DNA of 64,000 bases, from positions 118,769 through 182,768 of the forward strand of contig UCHD01000019.1 in NCBI GenBank assembly GCA_900472175.1, in the 5' to 3' direction. Positions 47,177 through 56,136 of the stretch are shown here, in pieces. Within the stretch, counting starts at the first letter, position 1, and every line of letters begins with the position of its first letter. The notes beneath the pieces were generated by a model. The model did no database searches, was not told the origin of the DNA, and saw only the letters and a list, made by a program, of their open reading frames with translations. The DNA comes from Hyphomicrobiales bacterium. GTDB taxonomy: Bacteria; Pseudomonadota; Alphaproteobacteria; Rhizobiales; Rhizobiaceae. The translations under genes and the position numbers were made by a program.

Positions 47177-47583
47177 GTCAACGCGAAATCATCGCCCTTG
47201 TATGCAAGGGCGATGTTCAGTGCCTTCGTACAGGCGTAGCTGAAGCAGTCTCCGAAATTGAGATCTGCCGGGTGTCCAACCGCCTTGCCGTAGATCATGG
47301 CTGTATCGATGGCTACCGAGCCGATTTCCGGCGTCACCGCAATCTCCGTTGATCCGATTGCCGACAGGAATTCCGTGACGGCGGCATTGGCCGTGGCAAC
47401 GGCCTCCTTGCTTTTCGGCTTATCTGGCTGCTGGAACTTCCTGGCGAGGCCAAGCACCGCTTCGAAACGGACGACCGGCGAAATCACGAATGCTCCATCG
47501 GCGATTTCCAGCCGCTTGACGATCTCTTGCCAGCCGGGTTCGCGGGCAATGATCGCCACGATGACGGACGCATCGAGGAACAT
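47164..47583 (-). CDS. vapC: VapC-family PIN-domain toxin
   Basis: 139 residues. PIN acidic residues: Asp4 (MFLDASVIVAI), Glu in PVVRFEAVLGLA, Asp in LNFGDCFSYACTKAL and a C-terminal Asp (KGDDFALTDL). VapC toxins are Mg-dependent RNases that cut tRNA or rRNA. Its start overlaps the stop of vapB (TGATG), as usual for these pairs. Confidence 0.92.
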   Translation of the reverse strand: MFLDASVIVAIIAREPGWQEIVKRLEIADGAFVISPVVRFEAVLGLARKFQQPDKPKSKEAVATANAAVTEFLSAIGSTEIAVTPEIGSVAIDTAMIYGKAVGHPADLNFGDCFSYACTKALNIALAYKGDDFALTDLA

Positions 47584-47834
47584 CAGAGATTACCCCACAT
47601 CTCGTCAGTGAATGTTTTCATATCGAAATTCGGATCGCCTGCGCCCATCGCCCCGGCGATGGCTTGGGCCTTGGCAATTCGCTCCCGCAGCGGGCGTTGC
47701 TGCTGCACGCGATCAAGCTCATGCTGTAAAGCCTGGCGCACGGCGTCTGTCTTGCTCGGCGCTTTGAGAGCCTTCTGCAATTGTGCTGCCAGGGCATCGA
47801 CGGTGTCATCGCGAATAAAAAGAGCCAAGCGCAT
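47583..47834 (-). CDS. vapB: VapB-family antitoxin
   Basis: 83 residues. MRLALFIRDDTVDALAAQL resembles the short DNA-binding N-terminus of transcription-factor-type VapB antitoxins, followed by TDAVRQALQHELDRV and a toxin-binding tail ending in FDMKTFTDEMWGNL. AGAGGA just upstream of the ATG; an upstream in-frame extension would run across the operator. Expected to neutralise VapC and repress its own promoter. Confidence 0.88.
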   Translation of the reverse strand: MRLALFIRDDTVDALAAQLQKALKAPSKTDAVRQALQHELDRVQQQRPLRERIAKAQAIAGAMGAGDPNFDMKTFTDEMWGNL

Positions 47835-47843
47835 ATCCTCTTC

Positions 47844-47872
47844 AGATATACATATATCAAAAATGTATATCT
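47844..47872. promoter_or_regulatory. vapBC operator
   Basis: AGATATACAT (47844-47853) and ATGTATATCT (47863-47872) form a perfect 10-bp inverted repeat with a 9-base spacer, ten bases before vapB. Such repeats bind the VapBC complex. Confidence 0.75.
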
Positions 47873-47906
47873 CATGCAATTGGCAGGCCGAATACTCTTC
47901 ACCGAA

Positions 47907-47934
47907 CAAAAAAGGGCGACCCGAGGGCCGCCCT
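47907..47934 (-). terminator. Rho-independent terminator of the Rbs-type operon
   Basis: On the minus strand AGGGCG (47929-47934) pairs with CGCCCT (47913-47918) and is followed by TTTTTT. It lies just beyond the binding-protein stop codon and insulates vapBC from that operon. Confidence 0.85.
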
Positions 47935-47954
47935 GAAGTTCGCCAAGCGGTCTC

Positions 47955-49007
47955 TTACTTGGCGTTGGGATTGGGCATCCATGCCGGCATGGCAACATCG
48001 GCATGGGCAAACTGCGGCAGCTTTGCGCCGAGTTCTTCCATGTTCTTGATGTCGTTGTCGTTGAGGTCCTTCTGGGTGATCAGCGTCGGAGGGACGATGA
48101 CACTGCGGCCCGGATCTTCACCGGCCAGCATCATCGCCAGCGTACGCACCGATACCTGGCCGACAACGGCCGGATTGGTGGCGGCAGTTGCTGCCCAGGC
48201 GCTGTCCGGTTCGCGCATCGCGGCGATATCGGAGGTCGAGATGTCCGCCGAGTAGATCTTGACGCTCGACGACATGCCGGCTTCATCGACAGCAATCTTC
48301 ACGCCCTTGGCGAATTCGTCGTAAGGCGCGAACATGACGGTGATGTCCGGATTGGCGGAAATGACCGAACGCGCCTGGTTGGCGACCGAGTTGGCAATCG
48401 GGTTGTCCATTGTGCCGAACATGGCGGCTTCATTGATACCCGAATACTTTTTCTTGAATTCCTTCCAGGTTTCGTCCCGGCGGTCGAGCGGCGCAATACC
48501 GGCGACGTAGACATAGCCGGCCTTCCAGCTCTCACCATTGTCCTTGACAGCCTGCTCCAGTGCCAGACGGGCGAGGTCGCGGTCGGACTGCTCGACCTGC
48601 GGGATCTTCTCGTTCTCGACATTGACGTCGAAGGCGACGACCTTGATACCGGCGTCCACGGCACGCTGGGCTGCTTCCTTCATGGATTCCGTCAGGCCGT
48701 GCTGGATGATGATACCCTGAACGCCAAGCGCGATCGCCTGATCGACCATATCGGCCTGCAGTGCCGCATCCTGGCGGCTGTCGAGCACGCGCAGATCGAC
48801 GCCAAGCGCCTTGGCCTGTGATTCAACGCCCGACAGATAGGACTGGAAGAAGTCACCCGTCGACAGATAACGCACGAGGGCGATCTTGACGTCACCGGGC
48901 TTGTCGAACGGTGCCGGCATATCGGCCGCAAATGACACGCCTCCCAGCGTCGTTGCGGCCATTATCCCAAGCGTCAGCTTTGAAAAAGTTCTCCGTGTAA
49001 AAGTCAT
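47955..49007 (-). CDS. Sugar ABC periplasmic binding protein, Rbs/Xyl family 1
   Basis: 350 residues. The N-terminus TFTRRTFSKLTLGIMAATTLGGVSFA reads like a twin-arginine signal (RRTFSK), cleaved near FAA-D. The type I periplasmic fold shows in VKIALVRYLSTGDFFQSYLSGVESQAKALGVDL, GVQGIIIQHGLTESMKEAAQRAVDAGIKVVAFDVNVE and DITVMFAPYDEFAKG. GGAGGAG ahead of the ATG. Sugar ligand unknown; the downstream pathway suggests a pentose. Confidence 0.92.
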   Translation of the reverse strand: MTFTRRTFSKLTLGIMAATTLGGVSFAADMPAPFDKPGDVKIALVRYLSTGDFFQSYLSGVESQAKALGVDLRVLDSRQDAALQADMVDQAIALGVQGIIIQHGLTESMKEAAQRAVDAGIKVVAFDVNVENEKIPQVEQSDRDLARLALEQAVKDNGESWKAGYVYVAGIAPLDRRDETWKEFKKKYSGINEAAMFGTMDNPIANSVANQARSVISANPDITVMFAPYDEFAKGVKIAVDEAGMSSSVKIYSADISTSDIAAMREPDSAWAATAATNPAVVGQVSVRTLAMMLAGEDPGRSVIVPPTLITQKDLNDNDIKNMEELGAKLPQFAHADVAMPAWMPNPNAK

Positions 49008-49068
49008 AAGGGTCTCCTCCACAATAGACTTGTTGTTTGATTTGCAGTCCCGCACGGAGCTTTGCTCC

Positions 49069-50127
49069 TCAGCGTTTGCCCCTCCTCGAGAGCGCAAAGG
49101 TGAACACCAGGGCAATGACGAGCACGAAGCCCTTGACGAAGTCCTGGGTGTAATAGGGTGCGTTCATCATCGTCAGGCCCTGCAAGAGCACGCCGACGAA
49201 CAATGCGCCGATGGCGGTGCCGAACGCATTCGGCTTGGCGGCGCCAAGGACGGCAAAGCCGATCAGGGCAGCGGCGACGGAATCCAGCAGCAGGTTGTTG
49301 CCCGATGCGATATCGCCGCGCCCGAGACGTGCGGCCAAAAGAATGCCGCCGATCGAGGCAAAGACGCCGGAAATGATGTAGGCCCAGATCTTGTAGGCAT
49401 TGACCGGTGCGCCCGCGAGGCCAGCGGCCCGCTCATTCGAACCGACCGCATACATCATCCGGCCGAAGCGGGTATATTCGAGGAAGAACCAGATGAGGAT
49501 GGCGAGCACGATCAGCACCACGACCGACACCGGCACCAGATTGGGCAGGATGAAATCGAAACGGTGACGGCCAAGCGCCAGGAAGGCGGGGCTGAAGGTG
49601 CCAGTGGCAGTCGATCCGTCCGGCATGCTCATGCCGGTGGCGATCGAGCGGCCCTCGGTCGGGATACGCTGCAGGCCGACCAGCAGGAACATCATGCCGA
49701 GCGTCGCCAGCAGATCCGGCACGCGCATGTAGACGATCAGGAAACCGTTGATCAGACCGGCGAGGACGCCGATGGCAAGGCAGACAAGCGTTGCGGTCAA
49801 CGCGTCGCCCCCCATCACCACCATCACGTAGGACGACGCCATCATCGCGGTGGTGGCGACCGATCCGATCGACAGGTCGAAGCCGCCGACCACCAGTGTG
49901 GCGGTCACGCCGAGCGCCAGAATGCCGGTGATCGATACCGACTGGAAGATGAAGACCGCGCTCTGTGGCGAGGCAAAGCCGCTGGTCATGATGCAGAAAT
50001 AGAGGATCATGCCGAAGAGCAGCGTGATGAAGCCATATTTGATGGCGATCTCTCGCGGCGTCAGCGTTGCCGCCACTGGTGCGGCCTTGTGGGTGGATGG
50101 GCTGGCGGTCGTCTGTTCAATGCTCAT
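49069..50127 (-). CDS. Sugar ABC permease, RbsC type
   Basis: 352 residues, eight to ten spans. ILALGVTATLVVGGFDLSIGSVATTAMM, DLLATLGMMFLLVGLQRI, YAVGSNERAAGLAGAPVNAYKIWAYIISG and a GVLLQGLTMMNA-type end are RbsC landmarks. Start chosen one base after the ATPase stop. Partner of the ATPase and binding protein; the three genes are in the order ATPase-permease-binding protein. Confidence 0.93.
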   Translation of the reverse strand: MSIEQTTASPSTHKAAPVAATLTPREIAIKYGFITLLFGMILYFCIMTSGFASPQSAVFIFQSVSITGILALGVTATLVVGGFDLSIGSVATTAMMASSYVMVVMGGDALTATLVCLAIGVLAGLINGFLIVYMRVPDLLATLGMMFLLVGLQRIPTEGRSIATGMSMPDGSTATGTFSPAFLALGRHRFDFILPNLVPVSVVVLIVLAILIWFFLEYTRFGRMMYAVGSNERAAGLAGAPVNAYKIWAYIISGVFASIGGILLAARLGRGDIASGNNLLLDSVAAALIGFAVLGAAKPNAFGTAIGALFVGVLLQGLTMMNAPYYTQDFVKGFVLVIALVFTFALSRRGKR

Positions 50128-50128
50128 G

Positions 50129-51637
50129 TCAAAGTACCATTTCGTGTTGGCCGGCAATTTCGGCCAGAAGTCTGTCGACGTTGACGCCGGCGTTGCGGTG
50201 CTCGCCAACCAGCGTGTGCTCCGACATCACCAGAATACGGTCGGCGATCTCGAAGGCTTCATCCAATTCGGTCAGGAAAACGATGGTGGCGCGGCCTGAA
50301 GCCGAAGCCCTCAGCTTGGCGGCGATGTCCCGGCGCGCGGAAATATCGACGCCCTGGAATGGCTCGTCGAGAATGAGCAGGCGCGACGCCTGGCTGAGCC
50401 AGCGGCCAACCATGACCTTCTGCTGGTTGCCGCCTGACAACGTGTTCATCTCGTCGCGCTCGGTACGGCAAACGATGCCGAGCGCTGAGATCTGCTGGCG
50501 CGCCTGCGCACGTTCGGCCCGGCGATTGGAAATGCCGAAATTCGAAATCCGCTTCAGAAACGGCAGGCTGACATTCTCGTAGATGTTGAAATCCGGAACG
50601 ATGCCGCTGTCGCCGCGATCCTTGGCGACGAGGAAGACGCCCTGATCGATTGCTGCCCGCGTCGACTTTGGCGCATAGGCGCGGTCATCAAGCGTCATCG
50701 AGCCCGAGACCGGTACGCGGGCACCGAACAGGGTTTCGGCCAATGCCGACTTGCCGACACCGACAAGGCCGGTGACCGCCACCACTTCACCATCGCCCAG
50801 CGTCATCGAGAACGGTTTTGCGCCTCGCGCGATCGTCAGCTTCTCTGCCTTGAAAACGGGAGCTGTGCCATCGCGCACGACGATGTTGCTCAGGCTGATT
50901 TTCTGCCCGAGCATGGCGTTGACCGCGCCTTCGTAATCGAGGTTCTCGCCCTCAAACAGCCCGGCAATGCGGCCATCCCTCAAGGAGACGATGCTGTCGG
51001 CGAGCCGGCGGATATCGGACATGCGGTGTGAAATATAAAGGATGGCAACGCCACGGGCGCGCAAGCGGTCGACAAGTTCGAACAGCCGGTCAGCTTCTGC
51101 ACTCGACAGCGACGAGGTCGGCTCATCGAGAATGAGTACCTTGGGTTCGTGCGCCATGGCACGGGCGATCGACACCATCTGGCGGTCGGCCAGTGAAAGA
51201 TCGGCGACCGTGGCGTTGAGATCGATGGCTAGCCCCATGCGGTCGGCGACGGCCTGCGCCTCGCGGCGAACGCGGCGGGGATTGAAAATGAGGTGGGCGC
51301 CACGGCCGTTCAATCGGTCGAGCGTCAGGTTGGTAGCGACATCCAGATCGGCGACGACACCATCATTGATGTTCTGGTGCACGGTGACGACACCGGACCG
51401 GATGGCTTCTGCGGGCGTTGCCGGCGCATAAGGCTGACCGGCGAGCGTGATTGTTCCGGCGTCGCGTTCATAGACGCCGCTGACGATCCTCACCAGTGTC
51501 GATTTTCCTGCTCCGTTGGCGCCCATCAGCACCGTGACGGCCCCGGCACGCAAATTCAGATCGACCCCACCCAGCACCTGGATTGGACCGAACGATTTGC
51601 GCAGACCCTCAATACGGAAAACGTGTTCCTGTATCAT
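50129..51637 (-). CDS. Sugar ABC ATPase, RbsA type (duplicated)
   Basis: 502 residues with two ATPase halves. The first half is intact: Walker A GANGAGKST, LSLADRQMVSIARAM and Walker B VLILDEPTSSLS. The second half has GLVGVGKSAL, TLSGGNQQKVMVGRWLSQ and LLILDEPFQGVDIS. GGAGGAG three bases ahead of the ATG. The first gene of the transporter operon, divergent from mtnK with a dyad between. Confidence 0.94.
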   Translation of the reverse strand: MIQEHVFRIEGLRKSFGPIQVLGGVDLNLRAGAVTVLMGANGAGKSTLVRIVSGVYERDAGTITLAGQPYAPATPAEAIRSGVVTVHQNINDGVVADLDVATNLTLDRLNGRGAHLIFNPRRVRREAQAVADRMGLAIDLNATVADLSLADRQMVSIARAMAHEPKVLILDEPTSSLSSAEADRLFELVDRLRARGVAILYISHRMSDIRRLADSIVSLRDGRIAGLFEGENLDYEGAVNAMLGQKISLSNIVVRDGTAPVFKAEKLTIARGAKPFSMTLGDGEVVAVTGLVGVGKSALAETLFGARVPVSGSMTLDDRAYAPKSTRAAIDQGVFLVAKDRGDSGIVPDFNIYENVSLPFLKRISNFGISNRRAERAQARQQISALGIVCRTERDEMNTLSGGNQQKVMVGRWLSQASRLLILDEPFQGVDISARRDIAAKLRASASGRATIVFLTELDEAFEIADRILVMSEHTLVGEHRNAGVNVDRLLAEIAGQHEMVL

Positions 51638-51675
51638 CTGCTCCTCCCTGATCATCAGGTTAGGCTGCCATCTAA

Positions 51676-51702
51676 TCAAATGTCAAGCCCATTGACATTT
51701 GA
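51676..51702. promoter_or_regulatory. Candidate SorC operator between transporter and mtnK operons
   Basis: TCAAATGTCAA (51676-51686) and TTGACATTTGA (51692-51702) are an exact 11-bp inverted repeat with a 5-base spacer, in the divergent promoter region. It contains the GTCAA/TTGAC half-sites also found in front of the SorC gene. Confidence 0.65.
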
Positions 51703-51833
51703 CAGAATGGTGGCTTACCAAAAGAGAAAGGACGGCGTGACTGCGTGTGGAGACGCATGACGCCGGGAGCGGAACGAGGAGAGTGCCAGGTGTTTTTCTG
51801 CCCGGCGCGCCGCTCCGATGGAGAGGAGGAATC

Positions 51834-53102
51834 ATGAGTACGAACAATTTCGAAGCGCTGACGCCCGAGACCTTGCCGCAGCGGCTGGGCAGCAACGCGG
51901 CCCTGGCCGGCAGGATCGGTACAGAGAGTACGCGCTGGAAAGTGCGTGAAGTCGGCGACGGCAATCTCAATCTCGTTTTCATCGTCGACGGCGACACCGG
52001 CAGCGTTATCGTCAAGCAGGCGCTGCCTTATGTGCGCCTTGTCGGCGAGAGCTGGCCGCTGCCACTGAAGCGCTCTTATTTCGAATATCATGCGCTGAAG
52101 CGCGAGGCGGAACGCGATCCCGGCATGGTGCCGGAGGTTCTTTATTTCGACCGCGAACAGGCGATCATCGTCATGGAGTTCCTGACGCCGCATGTGATCC
52201 TGCGCCGGGCTCTAATCGACGGGCGACAACTGCCGAAGATTTCCCGGGACCTTGGCTTGTTCCTCGCCCGCACGCTGTTTCGCGGCTCCGATCTGTCGAT
52301 GGAAGCACGCAAGCGCAAGGAAGACCTGGCGCTGTTTGCCGATAATATCGAGCTTTGCGATATCACCGAAAACCTGGTCTTTTCCGACCCGTATTTCGAC
52401 GCCAAGCTCAATCATTTCACCACGCCCCAGCTTGATGGGATCGTTGCTCAACTCCGCGCTGACCGCGACCTCAAGGTCGAAGCGCAGCGGCTGAAACATC
52501 TCTTTACGGCCAATGCCGAAACACTCCTGCACGGCGATCTTCATACCGGCTCGGTCATGGTGATCGAGACTGAAACGAAAGTCATCGATCCGGAATTTGC
52601 TTTCTATGGACCGATGGCTCTCGATGTCGGCATGCTGCTGTCGAATTTCTGGATGAGCTACTTTTCGCAGTCCGGTCACGAACACGACGGTAGCCGCGAA
52701 GGCATGCGGAGCTATCTTCTTGGCGTGATCGTCGAGATCTGGGAAACCTTCTGCACCGAGTTTTCGCATCTCTGGCGGACCGAGCGTACGGGCATCCTTT
52801 ATCAGCGCACCTTGTTTGAAGACCAGGGCGATCATCTGGGATCGGAACAGGCGCTGAATGAGGTGCTGCAGACATTGTGGATCGACATGCTCGGTTTTGC
52901 CGGCATCGAGATGCACCGCCGCATTCTCGGCCTTGCCCATAATGCGGATTTTGAAACCATCGAAGACCCGGATGTCCGGGCACGCTGCGAAACCAAGGCG
53001 CTCAAGCTCGGGCGCCATCTAGCCGTCAATCGGCGCCGCATTCACAGCATTGCCGAGATCAATGCGCTTGCGGAACGCCTCGAGAAGGAGACAGTCATTT
53101 GA
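51834..53102 (+). CDS. mtnK: 5-Methylthioribose kinase-like sugar 1-kinase
   Basis: 422 residues. The kinase core matches MtnK: catalytic HGDLHTGS (Asp235) and [15 protein letters not shown] (Asp252, Glu254), ahead of a large helical lid with the segment [13 protein letters not shown]. MtnK phosphorylates C1 of 5-methylthioribose. The GAGAGGAGG five bases ahead of the ATG fixes the start; a longer frame upstream is not used. No MTA nucleosidase or phosphorylase is adjacent, and a sugar importer is, so the substrate may be an imported 5-modified ribose or related pentose. Confidence 0.9.
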   Translation: MSTNNFEALTPETLPQRLGSNAALAGRIGTESTRWKVREVGDGNLNLVFIVDGDTGSVIVKQALPYVRLVGESWPLPLKRSYFEYHALKREAERDPGMVPEVLYFDREQAIIVMEFLTPHVILRRALIDGRQLPKISRDLGLFLARTLFRGSDLSMEARKRKEDLALFADNIELCDITENLVFSDPYFDAKLNHFTTPQLDGIVAQLRADRDLKVEAQRLKHLFTANAETLLHGDLHTGSVMVIETETKVIDPEFAFYGPMALDVGMLLSNFWMSYFSQSGHEHDGSREGMRSYLLGVIVEIWETFCTEFSHLWRTERTGILYQRTLFEDQGDHLGSEQALNEVLQTLWIDMLGFAGIEMHRRILGLAHNADFETIEDPDVRARCETKALKLGRHLAVNRRRIHSIAEINALAERLEKETVI

Positions 53103-54193
53103 ACGTCGGAGATCGCCACTACCATACCATCTGGCTCAACGAGGATGGCCGGTCGGTCGATATCATCGACCAGCGCTGGCTGCCGCACGAATTCCGGGTC
53201 GTCACACTGAAGACCGTCGATGACGTCGCCATAGCTATCCGTGACATGTGGGTGCGTGGTGCGCCACTGATCGGGGTCACGGCGGCATATGGTGTTGCCA
53301 TCGCTATGCAGGAAGACGCCAGCGATGCTGCACTCGATGCCGTCTGGGACGTGCTGCACGAGACACGGCCGACCGCGATCAACCTGCGTTGGGCGCTGGA
53401 CGAGATGCGCAACGGACTTCGGAAAGCACCGGTTTCGGAACGTGCTGCAGCAGCCTATCGCCGCGCAGCGGAGATCGCCGAGGAAGATGTACAGCTTAAC
53501 CGCAGCATCGGCGCCAACGGAATGAAGGTCATCCGCGAAATCGCCGCCCGCAAGAAGCCCGGTGAACCCGTCAACATTCTTACCCATTGCAATGCCGGTT
53601 GGCTGGCAACGGTCGATTATGGCACGGCAACCGCGCCAATCTACATGGCAACGGAAGAAGGCATTGCGGTCCATGTTTACGTGGATGAGACGCGCCCGCG
53701 CAACCAGGGCGCACAGCTGACCGCCTGGGAGCTGAACGGCCATGGCGTGCCTCATACGCTGATCGTAGACAATGCTGGCGGCCATCTGATGCAGCATGGC
53801 CAGATCGATATGGTGATCGTCGGCACCGACCGCACCACAGCCGATGGCGATGTCTGCAACAAGATCGGCACCTATCTGAAGGCGCTCGCCGCCAAGGATA
53901 ACGGCGTTCCCTTCTATGTCGCCCTGCCCTCTCCCACGATCGACTGGACGGTGCATGACGGCGTGAAGGAAATCCCGATCGAGGAACGCAACAGCGAGGA
54001 AGTCACCTTCGTTCAGGGCCGCGCCGCCGATGGCTCCATTGCCACGGTTCGCATTTCGCCGGAAGGCAGTCCCGCCGCCAATCCGGCCTTCGACGTTACC
54101 CCTGCCCGGCTGATCACCGGCCTGATTACCGAGCGCGGCATTGCCGATGCCTCGCCTCAAGGGTTGAAAGCCCTGTTTCCGGAACGGAGCTGA
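53099..54193 (+). CDS. mtnA: Methylthioribose-1-phosphate isomerase-like aldose-1-phosphate isomerase
   Basis: 364 residues. Typical Mtn[43 protein letters not shown] with catalytic Cys164, and [18 protein letters not shown] with catalytic Asp244. It starts at TTG overlapping the mtnK stop (TTGA), with AAGGAG eight bases ahead. The reaction converts aldose-1-phosphate to ketose-1-phosphate. eIF2B-type homologues lack the catalytic pair, so it is a real isomerase. Confidence 0.9.
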   Translation: MNVGDRHYHTIWLNEDGRSVDIIDQRWLPHEFRVVTLKTVDDVAIAIRDMWVRGAPLIGVTAAYGVAIAMQEDASDAALDAVWDVLHETRPTAINLRWALDEMRNGLRKAPVSERAAAAYRRAAEIAEEDVQLNRSIGANGMKVIREIAARKKPGEPVNILTHCNAGWLATVDYGTATAPIYMATEEGIAVHVYVDETRPRNQGAQLTAWELNGHGVPHTLIVDNAGGHLMQHGQIDMVIVGTDRTTADGDVCNKIGTYLKALAAKDNGVPFYVALPSPTIDWTVHDGVKEIPIEERNSEEVTFVQGRAADGSIATVRISPEGSPAANPAFDVTPARLITGLITERGIADASPQGLKALFPERS

Positions 54194-54196
54194 GCC

Positions 54197-55132
54197 ATGA
54201 ACCTCTCCAACCAGCAGACCACCGAAGATGTCGCCGCCGGTATCCGCAAGCGCGTCTTCCTGCACACGATGCGAAACAATGGCGGCTATCTCAGCCAGGC
54301 CTGTTCGGCTGCCGAAAGCCTTGCCTTTCTCTACAACGAGGCCCTGACACTCGGCGAACCAACATTGCCGAAAGTGCCGCTGCCTTTCGGTGGGGTACCG
54401 TCCGCCACCAATCCGGACGCCTTTACCGGTGCCGGTTATCACGGCCCGTTTGCGCCCGAATTCGACCGGCTGATCATCTCGCCTGCCCATTACGCGCTAG
54501 TGATCTATTCGGCGCTGATCCAGGTCGGCCGTATGGACGAACACGCACTCGATCACTTCAATGTCGATGGCGGGTCGGTCGAAATGATTGGTGCCGAACA
54601 CAGCCCCGGCATGGAAGTCACCACCGGTTCTCTGGCACAAGGGCTGTCGATGGCCGCCGGTATCGCCTGGGCTCGCAAGCGCAAGGGCGAGCCCGGTAAG
54701 GTCTGGGTCTATATGTCGGACGGTGAGTTCCAGGAGGGACAGACCTGGGAATGCCTGGCGGCGATGGCCTATCACGGCATCGACAACGTCCGCGTCATTG
54801 TGGACGTCAATCGCCAGCAATGCGACGGCGCAATGTCGTCGGTTCTCGATCTTGGTGACCTTGCTGCCCGTGTCGCTTCCTTCGGCGTCACCTGCCGCTC
54901 GATCGACGGGCATGATCTGGGGGCCATGCGCGCTGCCGCCGATAGCGCCGAGCCGGGCAAACCGTTGATCATCCTTGCCAACACGTCGCCCTACCAGGGC
55001 ATGGAATTCCTGAAGAAGCGCTTCCCGCGCCTTCACTACGTCCGTTTCAAATCGGCGGATGAACGCCGGGAAATGCAGACCGCCATTGCCGCCGAACTCG
55101 GTGTCGATGAAGCCGAAATTGCGAGGGCCTGA
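54197..55132 (+). CDS. Transketolase, N-terminal (thiamine diphosphate) subunit
   Basis: 311 residues. AEHSPGMEVTTGSLAQGLSMAAGIAWA and the TPP-binding YMSDGEFQEGQTWECLAAMAYHGIDNVRVIVDVNRQQCDG are present: DGE...N corresponds to the metal/diphosphate motif. It is a half-length transketolase; the catalytic second domain is in the next gene. Four bases after mtnA. Transfers a two-carbon ketol unit, or here possibly a modified unit. Single-protein transketolase is also usually present in rhizobia, so this pair is likely pathway-specific. Confidence 0.9.
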   Translation: MNLSNQQTTEDVAAGIRKRVFLHTMRNNGGYLSQACSAAESLAFLYNEALTLGEPTLPKVPLPFGGVPSATNPDAFTGAGYHGPFAPEFDRLIISPAHYALVIYSALIQVGRMDEHALDHFNVDGGSVEMIGAEHSPGMEVTTGSLAQGLSMAAGIAWARKRKGEPGKVWVYMSDGEFQEGQTWECLAAMAYHGIDNVRVIVDVNRQQCDGAMSSVLDLGDLAARVASFGVTCRSIDGHDLGAMRAAADSAEPGKPLIILANTSPYQGMEFLKKRFPRLHYVRFKSADERREMQTAIAAELGVDEAEIARA

Positions 55133-55134
55133 TC

Positions 55135-56136
55135 ATGGTCGAAATCGTCAACCGTCCCTATGCCAAGGCTTTCGAAACCTTCGCGACCGCACGTCCGGAC
55201 ATTCTCTGCCTGTCCGCAGACCTCACCTCGTCCTGCGAGGTCGATGGCTTCCGCGACCGGCACCCGGACCAGTTCCTGTCGCTCGGCATGGCTGAACAAA
55301 ACATGCTGTCCTTTGCCGGCGGTCTCGCCATGCAGGGTTTCAGACCATTCCTGCATACGTTTTCGGTTTTTCTCTACCGCCGCCCCTATGACCAACTGAT
55401 CAACTCGATCGCCTATTCCAACCGCAAGGTGCGATTGATGGGTTTTCTGCCGGGTATCACGACGCCGGGCGGCATCACCCATCAGGCGATCGAGGACATC
55501 TCGGTGATGCGTGCCATTCCGAACATGACGATCCTCGAATGTGGTGACGCCACTGAAGTCGAAACCGTGCTTGAAGTTGCCGACAGCATCGACGGCCCGG
55601 TCTATGTCCGCGTCCTGCGCGGCGAAGTTCCTCGCCTGTTTTCGACACCGTTCGAGTTCAACAAGCTGAGGACACTCAGCGAAGGCGATGATGTGTTGGT
55701 CGTGACATCAGGTGTTTGCACCGAAGAGGCACTGCGCGCCGCCGAGCCGCTGAAGGCCCGTGGTATCGGCGTCCACCACCTGCATGTCTCGACCCTGAAA
55801 CCCTTCGACCGCGAGGGGCTGATCAAGGCAGCACGCGGCAAGAAGGGCATCGTGACGCTGGAGAACCACACCATCAATGGCGGCCTTGGTTCGCTGGTGG
55901 CGGAAATCCTTGCGGAAGAAGGCCTCGGCATCAAACTGCGGCGCCTCGGCCTGCAAGATACCTTCGCGCATGGCGCTTCCAAGCCCTATCTGATGAAGAA
56001 ATACGGGCTCGATGCCAGCGCCCTGGTCTCGGCTATCGGCCAGCTTCTCGGCAAGGATCTCGACATCGGCGACGCCGAGCTGGAGGCGGTTCGCATCGAT
56101 ACGGTACATTCTGCCCAGAAGGCGGAGGCACTGTAA
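55135..56136 (+). CDS. Transketolase, C-terminal subunit
   Basis: 333 residues with the pyrimidine-binding domain (LGMAEQNMLSFAGGLAMQGFRPFLHTFSVFLYRRPYDQL, containing the Glu that activates thiamine) and the C-terminal swivel domain (ARGKKGIVTLENHTINGGLGSLVAEIL). Two bases after the first subunit and overlapping the RuBisCO-like gene start by one base, so assembly with both is likely. The donor-binding residues for sugar phosphates cannot be checked by eye. Confidence 0.9.
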   Translation: MVEIVNRPYAKAFETFATARPDILCLSADLTSSCEVDGFRDRHPDQFLSLGMAEQNMLSFAGGLAMQGFRPFLHTFSVFLYRRPYDQLINSIAYSNRKVRLMGFLPGITTPGGITHQAIEDISVMRAIPNMTILECGDATEVETVLEVADSIDGPVYVRVLRGEVPRLFSTPFEFNKLRTLSEGDDVLVVTSGVCTEEALRAAEPLKARGIGVHHLHVSTLKPFDREGLIKAARGKKGIVTLENHTINGGLGSLVAEILAEEGLGIKLRRLGLQDTFAHGASKPYLMKKYGLDASALVSAIGQLLGKDLDIGDAELEAVRIDTVHSAQKAEAL

